From the NCBI GenBank assembly GCA_027972325.1, contig JAPMOS010000348.1:1-25293 (forward strand): a stretch of DNA of 25,293 nucleotides, in the 5' to 3' direction. Positions within the stretch are counted from its first letter, which is position 1, and each line of letters begins with the position of its first letter. The stretch is from Paratrimastix pyriformis. Lineage: Eukaryota > Preaxostyla > Paratrimastigidae. Of this stretch, positions 1-12,700 are shown in pieces. The translations under genes were made by a program, and so were the position numbers. The notes beneath the pieces were generated by a model. That model was given only the letters and a program-made list of their open reading frames with translations, did no database searches and had not been told where the DNA came from.

Positions 1-720
1 GGGGACCGGCAGATCAAACCCGCCCGTGCCGAGGGCTGGTGCTGGCGCCGCGCGGCCGCGGGGCGGCGCTGGGGGCTCCCAGTAAGGGGCCGAGGGCAGA
101 GGCGGGGAAGAGCGCCGCCGGGTCTCGTCCGGTGCGCGGCAGAGCCGCCACCAAGGCCGCGGAGGGGCGGCAGAGGCTCAGCAGCGTCCCAGGTTGTCAA
201 TCCCAGGCCGGGGAAGGTCGTCACGGGCTGACCCGGGCGGGACCAGGTTGACGGCCGCCGGCCAGGCGGGCGGGCGGCCCGCGGCGAGGTCCTCCGCGCC
301 CGTGGGTCGGGTCACGGCCACGGGGTGCAGCTGGGGCCACATGGAGACGGGCTCGGCCATGGGCACGGGCGATGTCCGACTGGCGTTAGCCGCCATGCGC
401 TGGCTGTGGACCGGCGGGCCGCGCGGCGGTTGGCGTACCGCGGCGGGCGCGGATGGGGGCGACTGAGAGATGGGCGGAGGCGGGGAATTCCAGCTGGCAG
501 CCGGCGTGTGCTGGGTTGTACGCGGTGAGATCGGCCATGGGGCAGCGAGGGCGATGGAAGGCTGGGGCGAGGACACGGCGCTGGCTGGCCATGGCCATGT
601 TGGCCGAGCCTCAGGGCATGGGCTGCGGGGCATGGGCATGACGGGGGTCAGGGGCAGGGGCGGCATCGAGGGCGGCATCAGGGGCGGCTCGGGAGCGAGC
701 GGCATGAGGCCGGGCATGAG
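1..720. other. GC-rich low-complexity region left of the FN3 array; no gene resolved
   Basis: At 590-730 there is a degenerate ggcatgag/ggcatcagg-type repeat. Read on the minus strand it gives a Met/Pro-rich string (MPGLMPLAPEPPLMPPSMPP), which may be a low-complexity C-terminal tail of the FN3 protein or chance reading of a GC-rich repeat. All frames are fairly open because stops are rare at this base composition. I see no terminator or poly(A) signal here. Confidence 0.4.
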
Positions 721-3700
721 TACGGCATGACTGGCACCGCCGCACCCAGCTCCCGTCGCGCGGCTGGGTGGAACCGGTACAGGGCCGCCGACCAGCTCGC
801 CGGCAGGGCAATCACATCCAGGGCCGTCGTGGCCGTCGCCCGCCGATCTGCGAGGGAGCGCTCGGCGTCGGGCTCGAGCCACCGTGAGATGCACGGCGCA
901 GAGGGTCGGGCCGCAGCAGCAGGAGCATACGGACCTCAGCCAGCTGCCGCAGGGAGCCGCGCAGGTGGCGTTCATCTGGGGCTGCCGGCGCCACCCGCCG
1001 CCGGTGCAGGTCCTTCATGGCTGCGCATGGCCTCCAGGTGGCCAGCGTCGGGGCCGCCCGGCCGCCTGGCCAGGCAGGCTGCTCGTCGCCGGGGCGGCGC
1101 AGGGTGCCAGCGTATGGCCTTGGCGGCAGCGGCCCGCGCGGCGGGCCTGGCGCTCCTCCTCTTCCTTCTTCTTCCGCTGGCGCGGTGGGGCGGGCCGGTC
1201 GATGATCACCAGTCGCCCGCCGTGCCGTTGGGGCGGCCCGGGCCGACCACCGCCGTTGCCGTCGCCTCGGCGCCGCACCGCGACCGGTCGGGCCGGCTCA
1301 CGCGAGAGCCTGGTACTGCACCTGGTCGTCACAGGCCGGCCAGCCGGTGCCGAAGCCGCCTCCACCCAGTCCCTCCCGGGGCCACCTCGTCCACCGTCGC
1401 CAGGGCCAGGTCTCCCAGCTGGCCGCCGTCTCGGGGCTGTACGACTCGCTGTCCACCCAGCTGGGTGCCGTTCTGGCCGGCCGCCCGCGTGGAACCGGTA
1501 CGACCGGCCGCCGACCAGCTCGGCCGGCAGGCAATCACATCCAGGGCCGTCGTGTGCCCGTCGCCCGCCAGCTCGGCCACGGGCGCTCGCGTCGGCGCTC
1601 GTGCCCCCGTCAGCCGCACCGCCGCCGGGCTGCCCGCGCAGCTGGTGCACCGGGCCCACACGTGGTGCACCCGGGGCCCGTCACCGCGTCGTCCTCGGCC
1701 AGGGCCTGCCGCTGCCAGGCCACCCGCAGCCGGTGGGGCCCACCAGGCTCACCGTGGGCTGGCCAGGTCCTCGGGCAGCACCACCGTCTCGGCCGTGGGG
1801 CTGCTCTCGTCCTCCGGGGCGGCCGTGGGGCTGCCCGCGTCGCTCTGGCCGAACAGGTAGCCGGCCCGCTCAGCCGGGCGCGCACCTTCCACTCGTACCG
1901 GTGGCGGGCTGCAGGGCCCCGCCGTGGGGCCGTGGCGCGTCGACCCGCATCCACCAGTCGCCCGCCGTGCCGTTGGGGCGGCCCGGGGCGCGACCACCGT
2001 CCAGTTGCCGTCGCCCACCGGCACCGGCGCGCCGCCGCCCGCCCGGCAGGCTCACCTCGCGCGCCAGCACCTGGTACTCACCTGGTCGTCCAGGCCGGCC
2101 AGCTCGGTGCCCTGCAGCGCCACCACGGGCCAGTGCACCCGGTGCGTGGGGCCACCTCGTCCACCGTCGCCAGGGCCAGGTCCTCGGGGCATCTCCAGCT
2201 GGCCGCCGTCTCGGGGCTGTACGACTCGCTGTCCACCCAGCTGTAGGTGCCGTTCTGGCCGGCCGCCCGCACGTGGAACCGGTACGACCGGCCGCCGACC
2301 AGCTCGGCCGGCAGGGCAATCACATCAGGGCCGTCGTGTGCCCGTCGCCCGCCAGCTCGGCCACGGGGGCGCTCGCGTCGGCGCTCGTGGCCCCGTCAGC
2401 CGCACCGCCGCCGGGCTGCCCGCGCAGCTGGTGCACAGGCCCACACGTGGTACCGCGGGGCCCGTCACCGCGTCGTCCTCGGCCAGGCCTGCCGCTGCCA
2501 GGCCACCCGCAGCCGGTGGGGCCCACCAGGCTCACCGTGGGCTGGCCCAGGTCCTGCTCGGGCAGCACCACCGTCTCGGCCGTGGGGCTGCTCGACGTCC
2601 TCCGGGCGGCCGTGGGGCTGCCCGCGTCGCTCTGGCCGAACAGGTAGCCGGCCCCGCTCAGCCGGGCGCGCACCTTCCACTCGTACCGGTGGCCGGGCCA
2701 GGGGCCCCGCCGTGGGGCCGTGGCCGCGTCGACCCGCATCCACCAGTCGCCCGCCGTGCCGTTGGGGCGGCCCGGGGCGCTGACCACCGTCCAGTTGCCG
2801 TCGCCCACCGGCACCGGCGCGCCGCCCGCCCGGGCGGGCTCGCGCCAGCACCTGGTACTCCACCTGGTCGTCCAGGCCGGCCAGCTCGGTGCCCTGCAGC
2901 GCCACCACGGGCCAGTGCACCGTGCGTGGGGCCACCTCGTCCGTCGCCAGGGCCAGGTCCTCCAGGGCATCTCCCAGCTGGCCGCCGTCTCGGGGCTGAC
3001 TCGCTGTCCACCCAGCTGTAGGTGCCGTTCTGGCCGGCCGCCCGCACGTGGAACCGGTACGACCGGCCGCCGACCAGCTCGGCCGGCAGGGCAATCATCC
3101 AGGGCCGTCGTGTGCCCGTCGCCCGCCAGCTCGGCCACGGGGCTCGCGTCGGCGCTCGTGGCCCCGTCAGCCGCACCGCCGCCGGGCTGCCCGCGCAGCT
3201 GGTGCACCGGGCCCGTGGTACCGCACCCGGGGCCCGTCACCGCGTCGTCCTCGGCCAGGGCCTGCCGCTGCCAGGCCACCCGCAGCCGGTGGGGCCCACC
3301 AGGCTCACCGTGGGCTGGCGGGTCCTGCTCGGGCAGCACCACCGTCTCGGCCGTGGGCTGCTCGACGTCCTCCGGGCGGCCGTGGGGCTGCCCGCGTCGC
3401 TCTGGCCGAACAGGTAGCCGGCCCGCTCAGCCGGGCGCGCACCTTCCACTCGTACCGGTGGCCGGGCTGCAGGGCCCCGCCGTGGGGCCGTGGCCGCGTC
3501 GACCCGCATCCACCAGTCGCCCGCCGTGCCGTTGGGGGCGGCCCCGAGCGCTGACCGTCCAGTTGCCGTCGCCCACCGGCACCGGCGCGCCGCCGCCCGC
3601 CCCGGGCAGGCTCACCTCGCGCGCCAGCACCTGGTACTCCACCTGGTCGTCCAGGCCGGCCAGCTCGGTGCCCTGCAGCGCCACCACGGGCCAGTGCACC

Positions 3701-6700
3701 CGGGCGTGCGTGGGGGCCACCTCGTCCACCGTCGCCAGGGCCAGGTCCTCCAGGGCATCTCCCAGCTGGCCGCCGTCTCGGGGCTGTACGACTCGCTGTC
3801 CACCCAGCTGTAGGTGCCGTTCTGGCCGGCCGCCCGCACGTGGAACCGGTACGACCGGCCGCCGACCAGCTCGGCCGGCAGGGCAATCACATCCAGGGCC
3901 GTCGTGTGCCCGTCGCCCGCCAGCTCGGCCACGGGGCGCTCGCGTCGGCGCTCGTGGCCCCGTCAGCCGCACCGCCGCCGGCTGCCCGCGCAGCTGGTGC
4001 ACCGGGCCCACGTGGTACCGCACCCGGGGCCCGTCACCGTCGTCCTCGGCCAGGGCCTGCCGCTGCCAGGCCACCCGCAGCCGGTGGGGGCCCACCAGGC
4101 TCACCGTGGGCTGGCCCAGGTCCTGCTCGGGCAGCACCACCGTCTCGGCCGTGGGGCTGCTCTCGACGTCCTCCGGGGCGGCCGTGGGGCTGCCCGCGTC
4201 GCTCTGGCCGAACAGGTAGCCGGCCCCGCTCAGCCGGGCGCGCACCTTCCTCGTACCGGTGGCCGGGCTGCAGGGCCCCGCCGTGGGGCCGTGGCCGCGT
4301 CGACCCGCATCCACCAGTCGCCCGCCGTGCCGTTGGGGCGGCCCGGGGCGCTGACCACCGTCCAGTTGCCGTCGCCCACCGGCACCGGCGCGCCGCCCGC
4401 CCCGGGCAGGCTCACCTCGCGCGCCAGCACCTGGTACTCCACCTGGTCGTCCAGGCCGGCCAGCTCGGTGCCCTGCAGCGCCACCACGGGCCAGTGCACC
4501 CGGGCGTGCGTGGGGGCCACCTCGTCCACCGTCGCCAGGGCCAGGTCCTCCAGGGCATCTCCCAGCTGGCCGCCGTCTCGGGCTGTACGACTCGCTGTCC
4601 ACCCAGCTGTAGGTGCCGTTCTGGCCGGCCGCCCGCACGTGGAACCGGTACGACCGGCCGCCGACCAGCTCGGCCGGCAGGGCAATCACATCCAGGGCCG
4701 TCGTGTGCCCGTCGCCCGCCAGCTCGGCCACGGGGCGCTCGCGTCGGCGCTCGTGGCCCCGTCAGCCGCACCGCCGCCGGGCTGCCCGCGCAGCTGGTGC
4801 ACCGGGCCCACACGTGGTACCGCACCCGGGGCCCGTCACCGCGTCGTCCTCGGCCAGGGCCTGCCGCAGCCAGGCCACCCGCAGCCGGTGGGGCCCACCA
4901 GGCTCACCGTGGGCTGGCCCAGGTCCTGCTCGGGCAGCACCACCGTCTCGGCCGTGGGGCTGCTCGACGTCCTCCGGGGCGGCCGTGGGGCTGCCCGCGT
5001 CGCTCTGGCCGAACAGGTAGCCGGCCCCGCTCAGCCGGGCGCGCACCTTCCACTCGTACCGGTGGCCGGGCTGCAGGGCCCCGCCGTGGGGCCGTGGCCG
5101 CGTCGACCCGCATCCACCAGTCGCCCGCCGTGCCGTTGGGGGCGGCCCCGGGGGCGCTGACCACCGTCCAGTTGCCGTCGCCCACCGGCACCGGCGCGCC
5201 GCCGCCCGCCCGGGCAGGCTCACCTCGCGCGCCAGCACCTGGTACTCCACCTGGTCGTCCAGGCCGGCCAGCTCGGTGCCCTGCAGCGCCACCACGGGCC
5301 AGTGCACCCGGGCGTGCGTGGGGGCCACCTCGTCCACCGTCGCCAGGGCCAGGTCCTCCAGGGGCATCTCCCAGCTGGCCGCCGTCTCGGGGCTGTACGA
5401 CTCGCTGTCCACCCAGCTGTAGGTGCCGTTCTGGCCGGCCGCCCGCACGTGGAACCGGTACGACCGGCCGCCGACCAGCTCGGCCGGCAGGGCAATCACA
5501 TCCAGGGCCGTCGTGTGCCCGTCGCCCGCCAACTCGGCCACGGGGGGCGCTCGCGTCGGCGCTCGTGGCCCCCGTCAGCCGCACCGCCGCCGGGCTGCCC
5601 GCGCAGCTGGTGCACCGGGCCCACACGTGGTACCGCACCCCGGGGCCCGTCACCGCGTCGTCCTCGGCCAGGGCCTGCCGCTGCCAGGCCACCCGCAGCC
5701 GGTGGGGGCCCACCAGGCTCACCGTGGGCTGGCCCAGGTCCTGCTCGGGCAGCACCACCGTCTCGGCCGTGGGGCTGCTCTCGACGTCCTCCGGGGCGGC
5801 CGTGGGGCTGCCCGCGTCGCTCTGGCCGAACAGGTAGCCGGCCCCGCTCAGCCGGGCGCGCACCTTCCACTCGTACCGGTGGCCGGGCTGCAGGGCCCCG
5901 CCGTGGGGCCGTGGCCGCGTCGACCCGCATCCACCAGTCGCCCGCCGTGCCGTTGGGGCGGCCCCGGGGCGCTGACCACCGTCCAGTTGCCGTCGCCCAC
6001 CGGCACCGGCGCGCCGCCGCCCGCCCGGGCAGGCTCACCTCGCGCGCCAGCACCTGGTACTCCACCTGGTCGTCCAGGCCGGCCAGCTCGGTGCCCTGCA
6101 GCGCCACCACGGGCCAGTGCACCCGGGCGTGCGTGGGGGCCACCTCGTCCACCGTCGCCAGGGCCAGGTCCTCCAGGGGCATCTCCCAGCTGGCCGCCGT
6201 CTCGGGGCTGTACGACTCGCTGTCCACCCAGCTGTAGGTGCCGTTCTGGCCGGCCGCCCGCACGTGGAACCGGTACGACCGGCCGCCGACCAGCTCGGCC
6301 GGCAGGGCAATCACATCCAGGGCCGTCGTGTGCCCGTCGCCCGCCAACTCGGCCACGGGGGGCGCTCGCGTCGGCGCTCGTGGCCCCGTCAGCCGCACCG
6401 CCGCCGGGCTGCCCGCGCAGCTGGTGCACCGGGCCCACACGTGGTACCGCACCCGGGGCCCGTCACCGCGTCGTCCTCGGCCAGGGCCTGCCGCTGCCAG
6501 GCCACCCGCAGCCGGTGGGGCCCACCAGGCTCACCGTGGGCTGGCCCAGGTCCTGCTCGGGCAGCACCACCGTCTCGGCCGTGGGGCTGCTCTCGACGTC
6601 CTCCGGGGCGGCCGTGGGGCTGCCCGCGTCGCTCTGGCCGAACAGGTAGCCGGCCCCGCTCAGCCGGGCGCGCACCTTCCACTCGTACCGGTGGCCGGGC

Positions 6701-9700
6701 TGCAGGGCCCCGCCGTGGGGCCGTGGCCGCGTCGACCCGCATCCACCAGTCGCCCGCCGTGCCGTTGGGGGCGGCCCCGGGGCGCTGACCACCGTCCAGT
6801 TGCCGTCGCCCACCGGCACCGGCGCGCCGCCGCCCGCCCGGGCAGGCTCACCTCGCGCGCCAGCACCTGGTACTCCACCTGGTCGTCCAGGCCGGCCAGC
6901 TCGGTGCCCTGCAGCGCCACCACGGGCCAGTGCACCCGGGCGTGCGTGGGGGCCACCTCGTCCACCGTCGCCAGGGCCAGGTCCTCCAGGGGCATCTCCC
7001 AGCTGGCCGCCGTCTCGGGCTGTACGACTCGCTGTCCACCCAGCTGTAGGTGCCGTTCTGGCCGGCCGCCCGCACGTGGAACCGGTACGACCGGCCGCCG
7101 ACCAGCTCGGCCGGCAGGGCAATCACATCCAGGGCCGTCGTGTGCCCGTCGCCCGCCAGCTCGGCCACGGGGCGCTCGCGTCGGCGCTCGTGGCCCCGTC
7201 AGCCGCACCGCCGCCGGGCTGCCCGCGCAGCTGGTGCACCGGGCCCACACGTGGTACCGCACCCGGGGCCCGTCACCGCGTCGTCCTCGGCCAGGGCCTG
7301 CCGCTGCCAGGCCACCCGCAGCCGGTGGGGGCCCACCAGGCTCACCGTGGGCTGGCCCAGGTCCTGCTCGGGCAGCACCACCGTCTCGGCCGTGGGGCTG
7401 CTCTCGACGTCCTCCGGGGCGGCCGTGGGGCTGCCCGCGTCGCTCTGGCCGAACAGGTAGCCGGCCCCGCTCAGCCGGGCGCGCACCTTCCACTCGTACC
7501 GGTGGCCGGGCTGCAGGGCCCCGCCGTGGGGCCGTGGCCGCGTCGACCCGCATCCACCAGTCGCCCGCCGTGCCGTTGGGGCGGCCCGGGGCGCTGACCA
7601 CCGTCCAGTTGCCGTCGCCCACCGGCACCGGCGCGCCGCCGCCCGCCCCGGGCAGGCTCACCTCGCGCGCCAGCACCTGGTACTCCACCTGGTCGTCCAG
7701 GCCGGCCAGCTCGGTGCCCTGCAGCGCCACCACGGGCCAGTGCACCCGGGCGTGCGTGGGGGCCACCTCGTCCACCGTCGCCAGGGCCAGGTCCTCCAGG
7801 GGCATCTCCCAGCTGGCCGCCGTCTCGGGCTGTACGACTCGCTGTCCACCCAGCTGTAGGTGCCGTTCTGGCCGGCCGCCCGCACGTGGAACCGGTACGA
7901 CCGGCCGCCGACCAGCTCGGCCGGCAGGGCAATCACATCCAGGGCCGTCGTGTGCCCGTCGCCCGCCAGCTCGGCCACGGGGCGCTCGCGTCGGCGCTCG
8001 TGGCCCCCGTCAGCCGCACCGCCGCCGGGCTGCCCGCGCAGCTGGTGCACCGGGCCCACACGTGGTACCGCACCCCGGGGCCCGTCACCGCGTCGTCCTC
8101 GGCCAGGGCCTGCCGCTGCCAGGCCACCCGCAGCCGGTGGGGCCCACCAGGCTCACCGTGGGCTGGCCCAGGTCCTGCTCGGGCAGCACCACCGTCTCGG
8201 CCGTGGGGCTGCTCTCGACGTCCTCCGGGGCGGCCGTGGGGCTGCCCGCGTCGCTCTGGCCGAACAGGTAGCCGGCCCCGCTCAGCCGGGCGCGCACCTT
8301 CCACTCGTACCGGTGGCCGGGCTGCAGGGCCCCGCCGTGGGGCCGTGGCCGCGTCGACCCGCATCCACCAGTCGCCCGCCGTGCCGTTGGGGGCGGCCCC
8401 GGGGCATGACCACCGTCCAGTTGCCGTCGCCCACCGGCACCGGCGCGCCGCCGCCCGCCCCGGGCAGGCTCACCTCGCGCGCCAGCACCTGGTACTCCAC
8501 CTGGTCGTCCAGGCCGGCCAGCTCGGTGCCCTGCAGCGCCACCACGGGCCAGTGCACCCGGGCGTGCGTGGGGGCCACCTCGTCCACCGTCGCCAGGGCC
8601 AGGTCCTCCAGGGGCATCTCCCAGCTGGCCGCCGTCTCGGGCTGTACGACTCGCTGTCCACCCAGCTGTAGGTGCCGTTCTGGCCGGCCGCCCGCACGTG
8701 GAACCGGTACGACCGGCCGCCGACCAGCTCGGCCGGCAGGGCAATCACATCCAGGGCCGTCGTGTGCCCGTCGCCCGCCAGCTCGGCCACGGGGCGCTCG
8801 CGTCGGCGCTCGTGGCCCCGTCAGCCGCACCGCCGCCGGGCTGCCCGCGCAGCTGGTGCACCGGGCCCACACGTGGTACCGCACCCGGGGCCCGTCACCG
8901 CGTCGTCCTCGGCCAGGGCCTGCCGCTGCCAGGCCACCCGCAGCCGGTGGGGCCCACCAGGCTCACCGTGGGCTGGCCCAGGTCCTGCTCGGGCAGCACC
9001 ACCGTCTCGGCCGTGGGGCTGCTCTCGACGTCCTCCGGGGCGGCCGTGGGGCTGCCCGCGTCGCTCTGGCCGAACAGGTAGCCGGCCCCGCTCAGCCGGG
9101 CGCGCACCTTCCACTCGTACCGGTGGCCGGGCTGCAGGGCCCCGCCGTGGGGCCGTGGCCGCGTCGACCCGCATCCACCAGTCGCCCGCCGTGCCGTTGG
9201 GGCGGCCCCGGGGCGCTGACCACCGTCCAGTTGCCGTCGCCCACCGGCACCGGCGCGCCGCCGCCCGCCCCGGGCAGGCTCACCTCGCGCGCCAGCACCT
9301 GGTACTCCACCTGGTCGTCCAGGCCGGCCAGCTCGGTGCCCTGCAGCGCCACCACGGGCCAGTGCACCCGGGCGTGCGTGGGGGCCACCTCGTCCACCGT
9401 CGCCAGGGCCAGGTCCTCCAGGGGCATCTCCCAGCTGGCCGCCGTCTCGGGCTGTACGACTCGCTGTCCACCCAGCTGTAGGTGCCGTTCTGGCCGGCCG
9501 CCCGCACGTGGAACCGGTACGACCGGCCGCCGACCAGCTCGGCCGGCAGGGCAATCACATCCAGGGCCGTCGTGTGCCCGTCGCCCGCCAGCTCGGCCAC
9601 GGGGCGCTCGCGTCGGCGCTCGTGGCCCCGTCAGCCGCACCGCCGCCGGGCTGCCCGCGCAGCTGGTGCACCGGGCCCACACGTGGTACCGCACCCGGGG

Positions 9701-12700
9701 CCCGTCACCGCGTCGTCCTCGGCCAGGGCCTGCCGCTGCCAGGCCACCCGCAGCCGGTGGGGGCCCACCAGGCTCACCGTGGGCTGGCCCAGGTCCTGCT
9801 CGGGCAGCACCACCGTCTCGGCCGTGGGGCTGCTCTCGACGTCCTCCGGGGCGGCCGTGGGGCTGCCCGCGTCGCTCTGGCCGAACAGGTAGCCGGCCCC
9901 GCTCAGCCGGGCGCGCACCTTCCACTCGTACCGGTGGCCGGGCTGCAGGGCCCCGCCGTGGGGCCGTGGCCGCGTCGACCCGCATCCACCAGTCGCCCGC
10001 CGTGCCGTTGGGGGCGGCCCCGGGGCGCTGACCACCGTCCAGTTGCCGTCGCCCACCGGCACCGGCGCGCCGCCGCCCGCCCCGGGCAGGCTCACCTCGC
10101 GCGCCAGCACCTGGTACTCCACCTGGTCGTCCAGGCCGGCCAGCTCGGTGCCCTGCAGCGCCACCACGGGCCAGTGCACCCGGGCGTGCGTGGGGGCCAC
10201 CTCGTCCACCGTCGCCAGGGCCAGGTCCTCCAGGGGCATCTCCCAGCTGGCCGCCGTCTCGGGGCTGTACGACTCGCTGTCCACCCAGCTGTAGGTGCCG
10301 TTCTGGCCGGCCGCCCGCACGTGGAACCGGTACGACCGGCCGCCGACCAGCTCGGCCGGCAGGGCAATCACATCCAGGGCCGTCGTGTGCCCGTCGCCCG
10401 CCAGCTCGGCCACGGGGGCGCTCGCGTCGGCGCTCGTGGCCCCCGTCAGCCGCACCGCCGCCGGGCTGCCCGCGCAGCTGGTGCACCGGGCCCACACGTG
10501 GTACCGCACCCCGGGGCCCGTCACCGCGTCGTCCTCGGCCAGGGCCTGCCGCTGCCAGGCCACCCGCAGCCGGTGGGGCCCACCAGGCTCACCGTGGGCT
10601 GGCCCAGGTCCTGCTCGGGCAGCACCACCGTCTCGGCCGTGGGGCTGCTCTCGACGTCCTCCGGGGCGGCCGTGGGGCTGCCCGCGTCGCTCTGGCCGAA
10701 CAGGTAGCCGGCCCCGCTCAGCCGGGCGCGCACCTTCCACTCGTACCGGTGGCCGGGCTGCAGGGCCCCCGCCGTGGGGGCCGTGGCCGCGTCGACCCGC
10801 ATCCACCAGTCGCCCGCCGTGCCGTTGGGGGCGGCCCCGGGGGCGCTGACCACCGTCCAGTTGCCGTCGCCCACCGGCACCGGCGCGCCGCCGCCCGCCC
10901 CGGGCAGGCTCACCTCGCGCGCCAGCACCTGGTACTCCACCTGGTCGTCCAGGCCGGCCAGCTCGGTGCCCTGCAGCGCCACCACGGGCCAGTGCACCCG
11001 GGCGTGCGTGGGGGCCACCTCGTCCACCGTCGCCAGGGCCAGGTCCTCCAGGGGCATCTCCCAGCTGGCCGCCGTCTCGGGGCTGTACGACTCGCTGTCC
11101 ACCCAGCTGTAGGTGCCGTTCTGGCCGGCCGCCCGCACGTGGAACCGGTACGACCGGCCGCCGACCAGCTCGGCCGGCAGGGCAATCACATCCAGGGCCG
11201 TCGTGTGCCCGTCGCCCGCCAGCTCGGCCACGGGGGCGCTCGCGTCGGCGCTCGTGGCCCCCGTCAGCCGCACCGCCGCCGGGCTGCCCGCGCAGCTGGT
11301 GCACCGGGCCCACACGTGGTACCGCACCCCGGGGCCCGTCACCGCGTCGTCCTCGGCCAGGGCCTGCCGCTGCCAGGCCACCCGCAGCCGGTGGGGGCCC
11401 ACCAGGCTCACCGTGGGCTGGCCCAGGTCCTGCTCGGGCAGCACCACCGTCTCGGCCGTGGGGCTGCTCTCGACGTCCTCCGGGGCGGCCGTGGGGCTGC
11501 CCGCGTCGCTCTGGCCGAACAGGTAGCCGGCCCCGCTCAGCCGGGCGCGCACCTTCCACTCGTACCGGTGGCCGGGCTGCAGGGCCCCGCCGTGGGGCCG
11601 TGGCCGCGTCGACCCGCATCCACCAGTCGCCCGCCGTGCCGTTGGGGGCGGCCCCGGGGGCGCTGACCACCGTCCAGTTGCCGTCGCCCACCGGCACCGG
11701 CGCGCCGCCGCCCGCCCCGGGCAGGCTCACCTCGCGCGCCAGCACCTGGTACTCCACCTGGTCGTCCAGGCCGGCCAGCTCGGTGCCCTGCAGCGCCACC
11801 ACGGGCCAGTGCACCCGGGCGTGCGTGGGGGCCACCTCGTCCACCGTCGCCAGGGCCAGGTCCTCCAGGGGCATCTCCCAGCTGGCCGCCGTCTCGGGGC
11901 TGTACGACTCGCTGTCCACCCAGCTGTAGGTGCCGTTCTGGCCGGCCGCCCGCACGTGGAACCGGTACGACCGGCCGCCGACCAGCTCGGCCGGCAGGGC
12001 AATCACATCCAGGGCCGTCGTGTGCCCGTCGCCCGCCAGCTCGGCCACGGGGGCGCTCGCGTCGGCGCTCGTGGCCCCCGTCAGCCGCACCGCCGCCGGG
12101 CTGCCCGCGCAGCTGGTGCACCGGGCCCACACGTGGTACCGCACCCGGGGCCCGTCACCGCGTCGTCCTCGGCCAGGGCCTGCCGCTGCCAGGCCACCCG
12201 CAGCCGGTGGGGGCCCACCAGGCTCACCGTGGGCTGGCCCAGGTCCTGCTCGGGCAGCACCACCGTCTCGGCCGTGGGGCTGCTCTCGACGTCCTCCGGG
12301 GCGGCCGTGGGGCTGCCCGCGTCGCTCTGGCCGAACAGGTAGCCGGCCCCGCTCAGCCGGGCGCGCACCTTCCACTCGTACCGGTGGCCGGGCTGCAGGG
12401 CCCCCGCCGTGGGGGGCCGTGGCCGCGTCGACCCGCATCCACCAGTCGCCCGCCGTGCCGTTGGGGGCGGCCCCGGGGCGCTGACCACCGTCCAGTTGCC
12501 GTCGCCCACCGGCACCGGCGCGCCGCCGCCCGCCCCGGGCAGGCTCACCTCGCGCGCCAGCACCTGGTACTCCACCTGGTCGTCCAGGCCGGCCAGCTCG
12601 GTGCCCTGCAGCGCCACCACGGGCCAGTGCACCCGGGCGTGCGTGGGGGCCACCTCGTCCACCGTCGCCAGGGCCAGGTCCTCCAGGGGCATCTCCCAGC

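Noticed and set aside
6238-10031. Long plus-strand open frames across the FN3 array (for example 677 and 723 codons).
   Set aside because: They are R/P/S-rich antisense readings of a GC-rich repeat with few stops, while the minus strand gives coherent FN3 domains in every unit.
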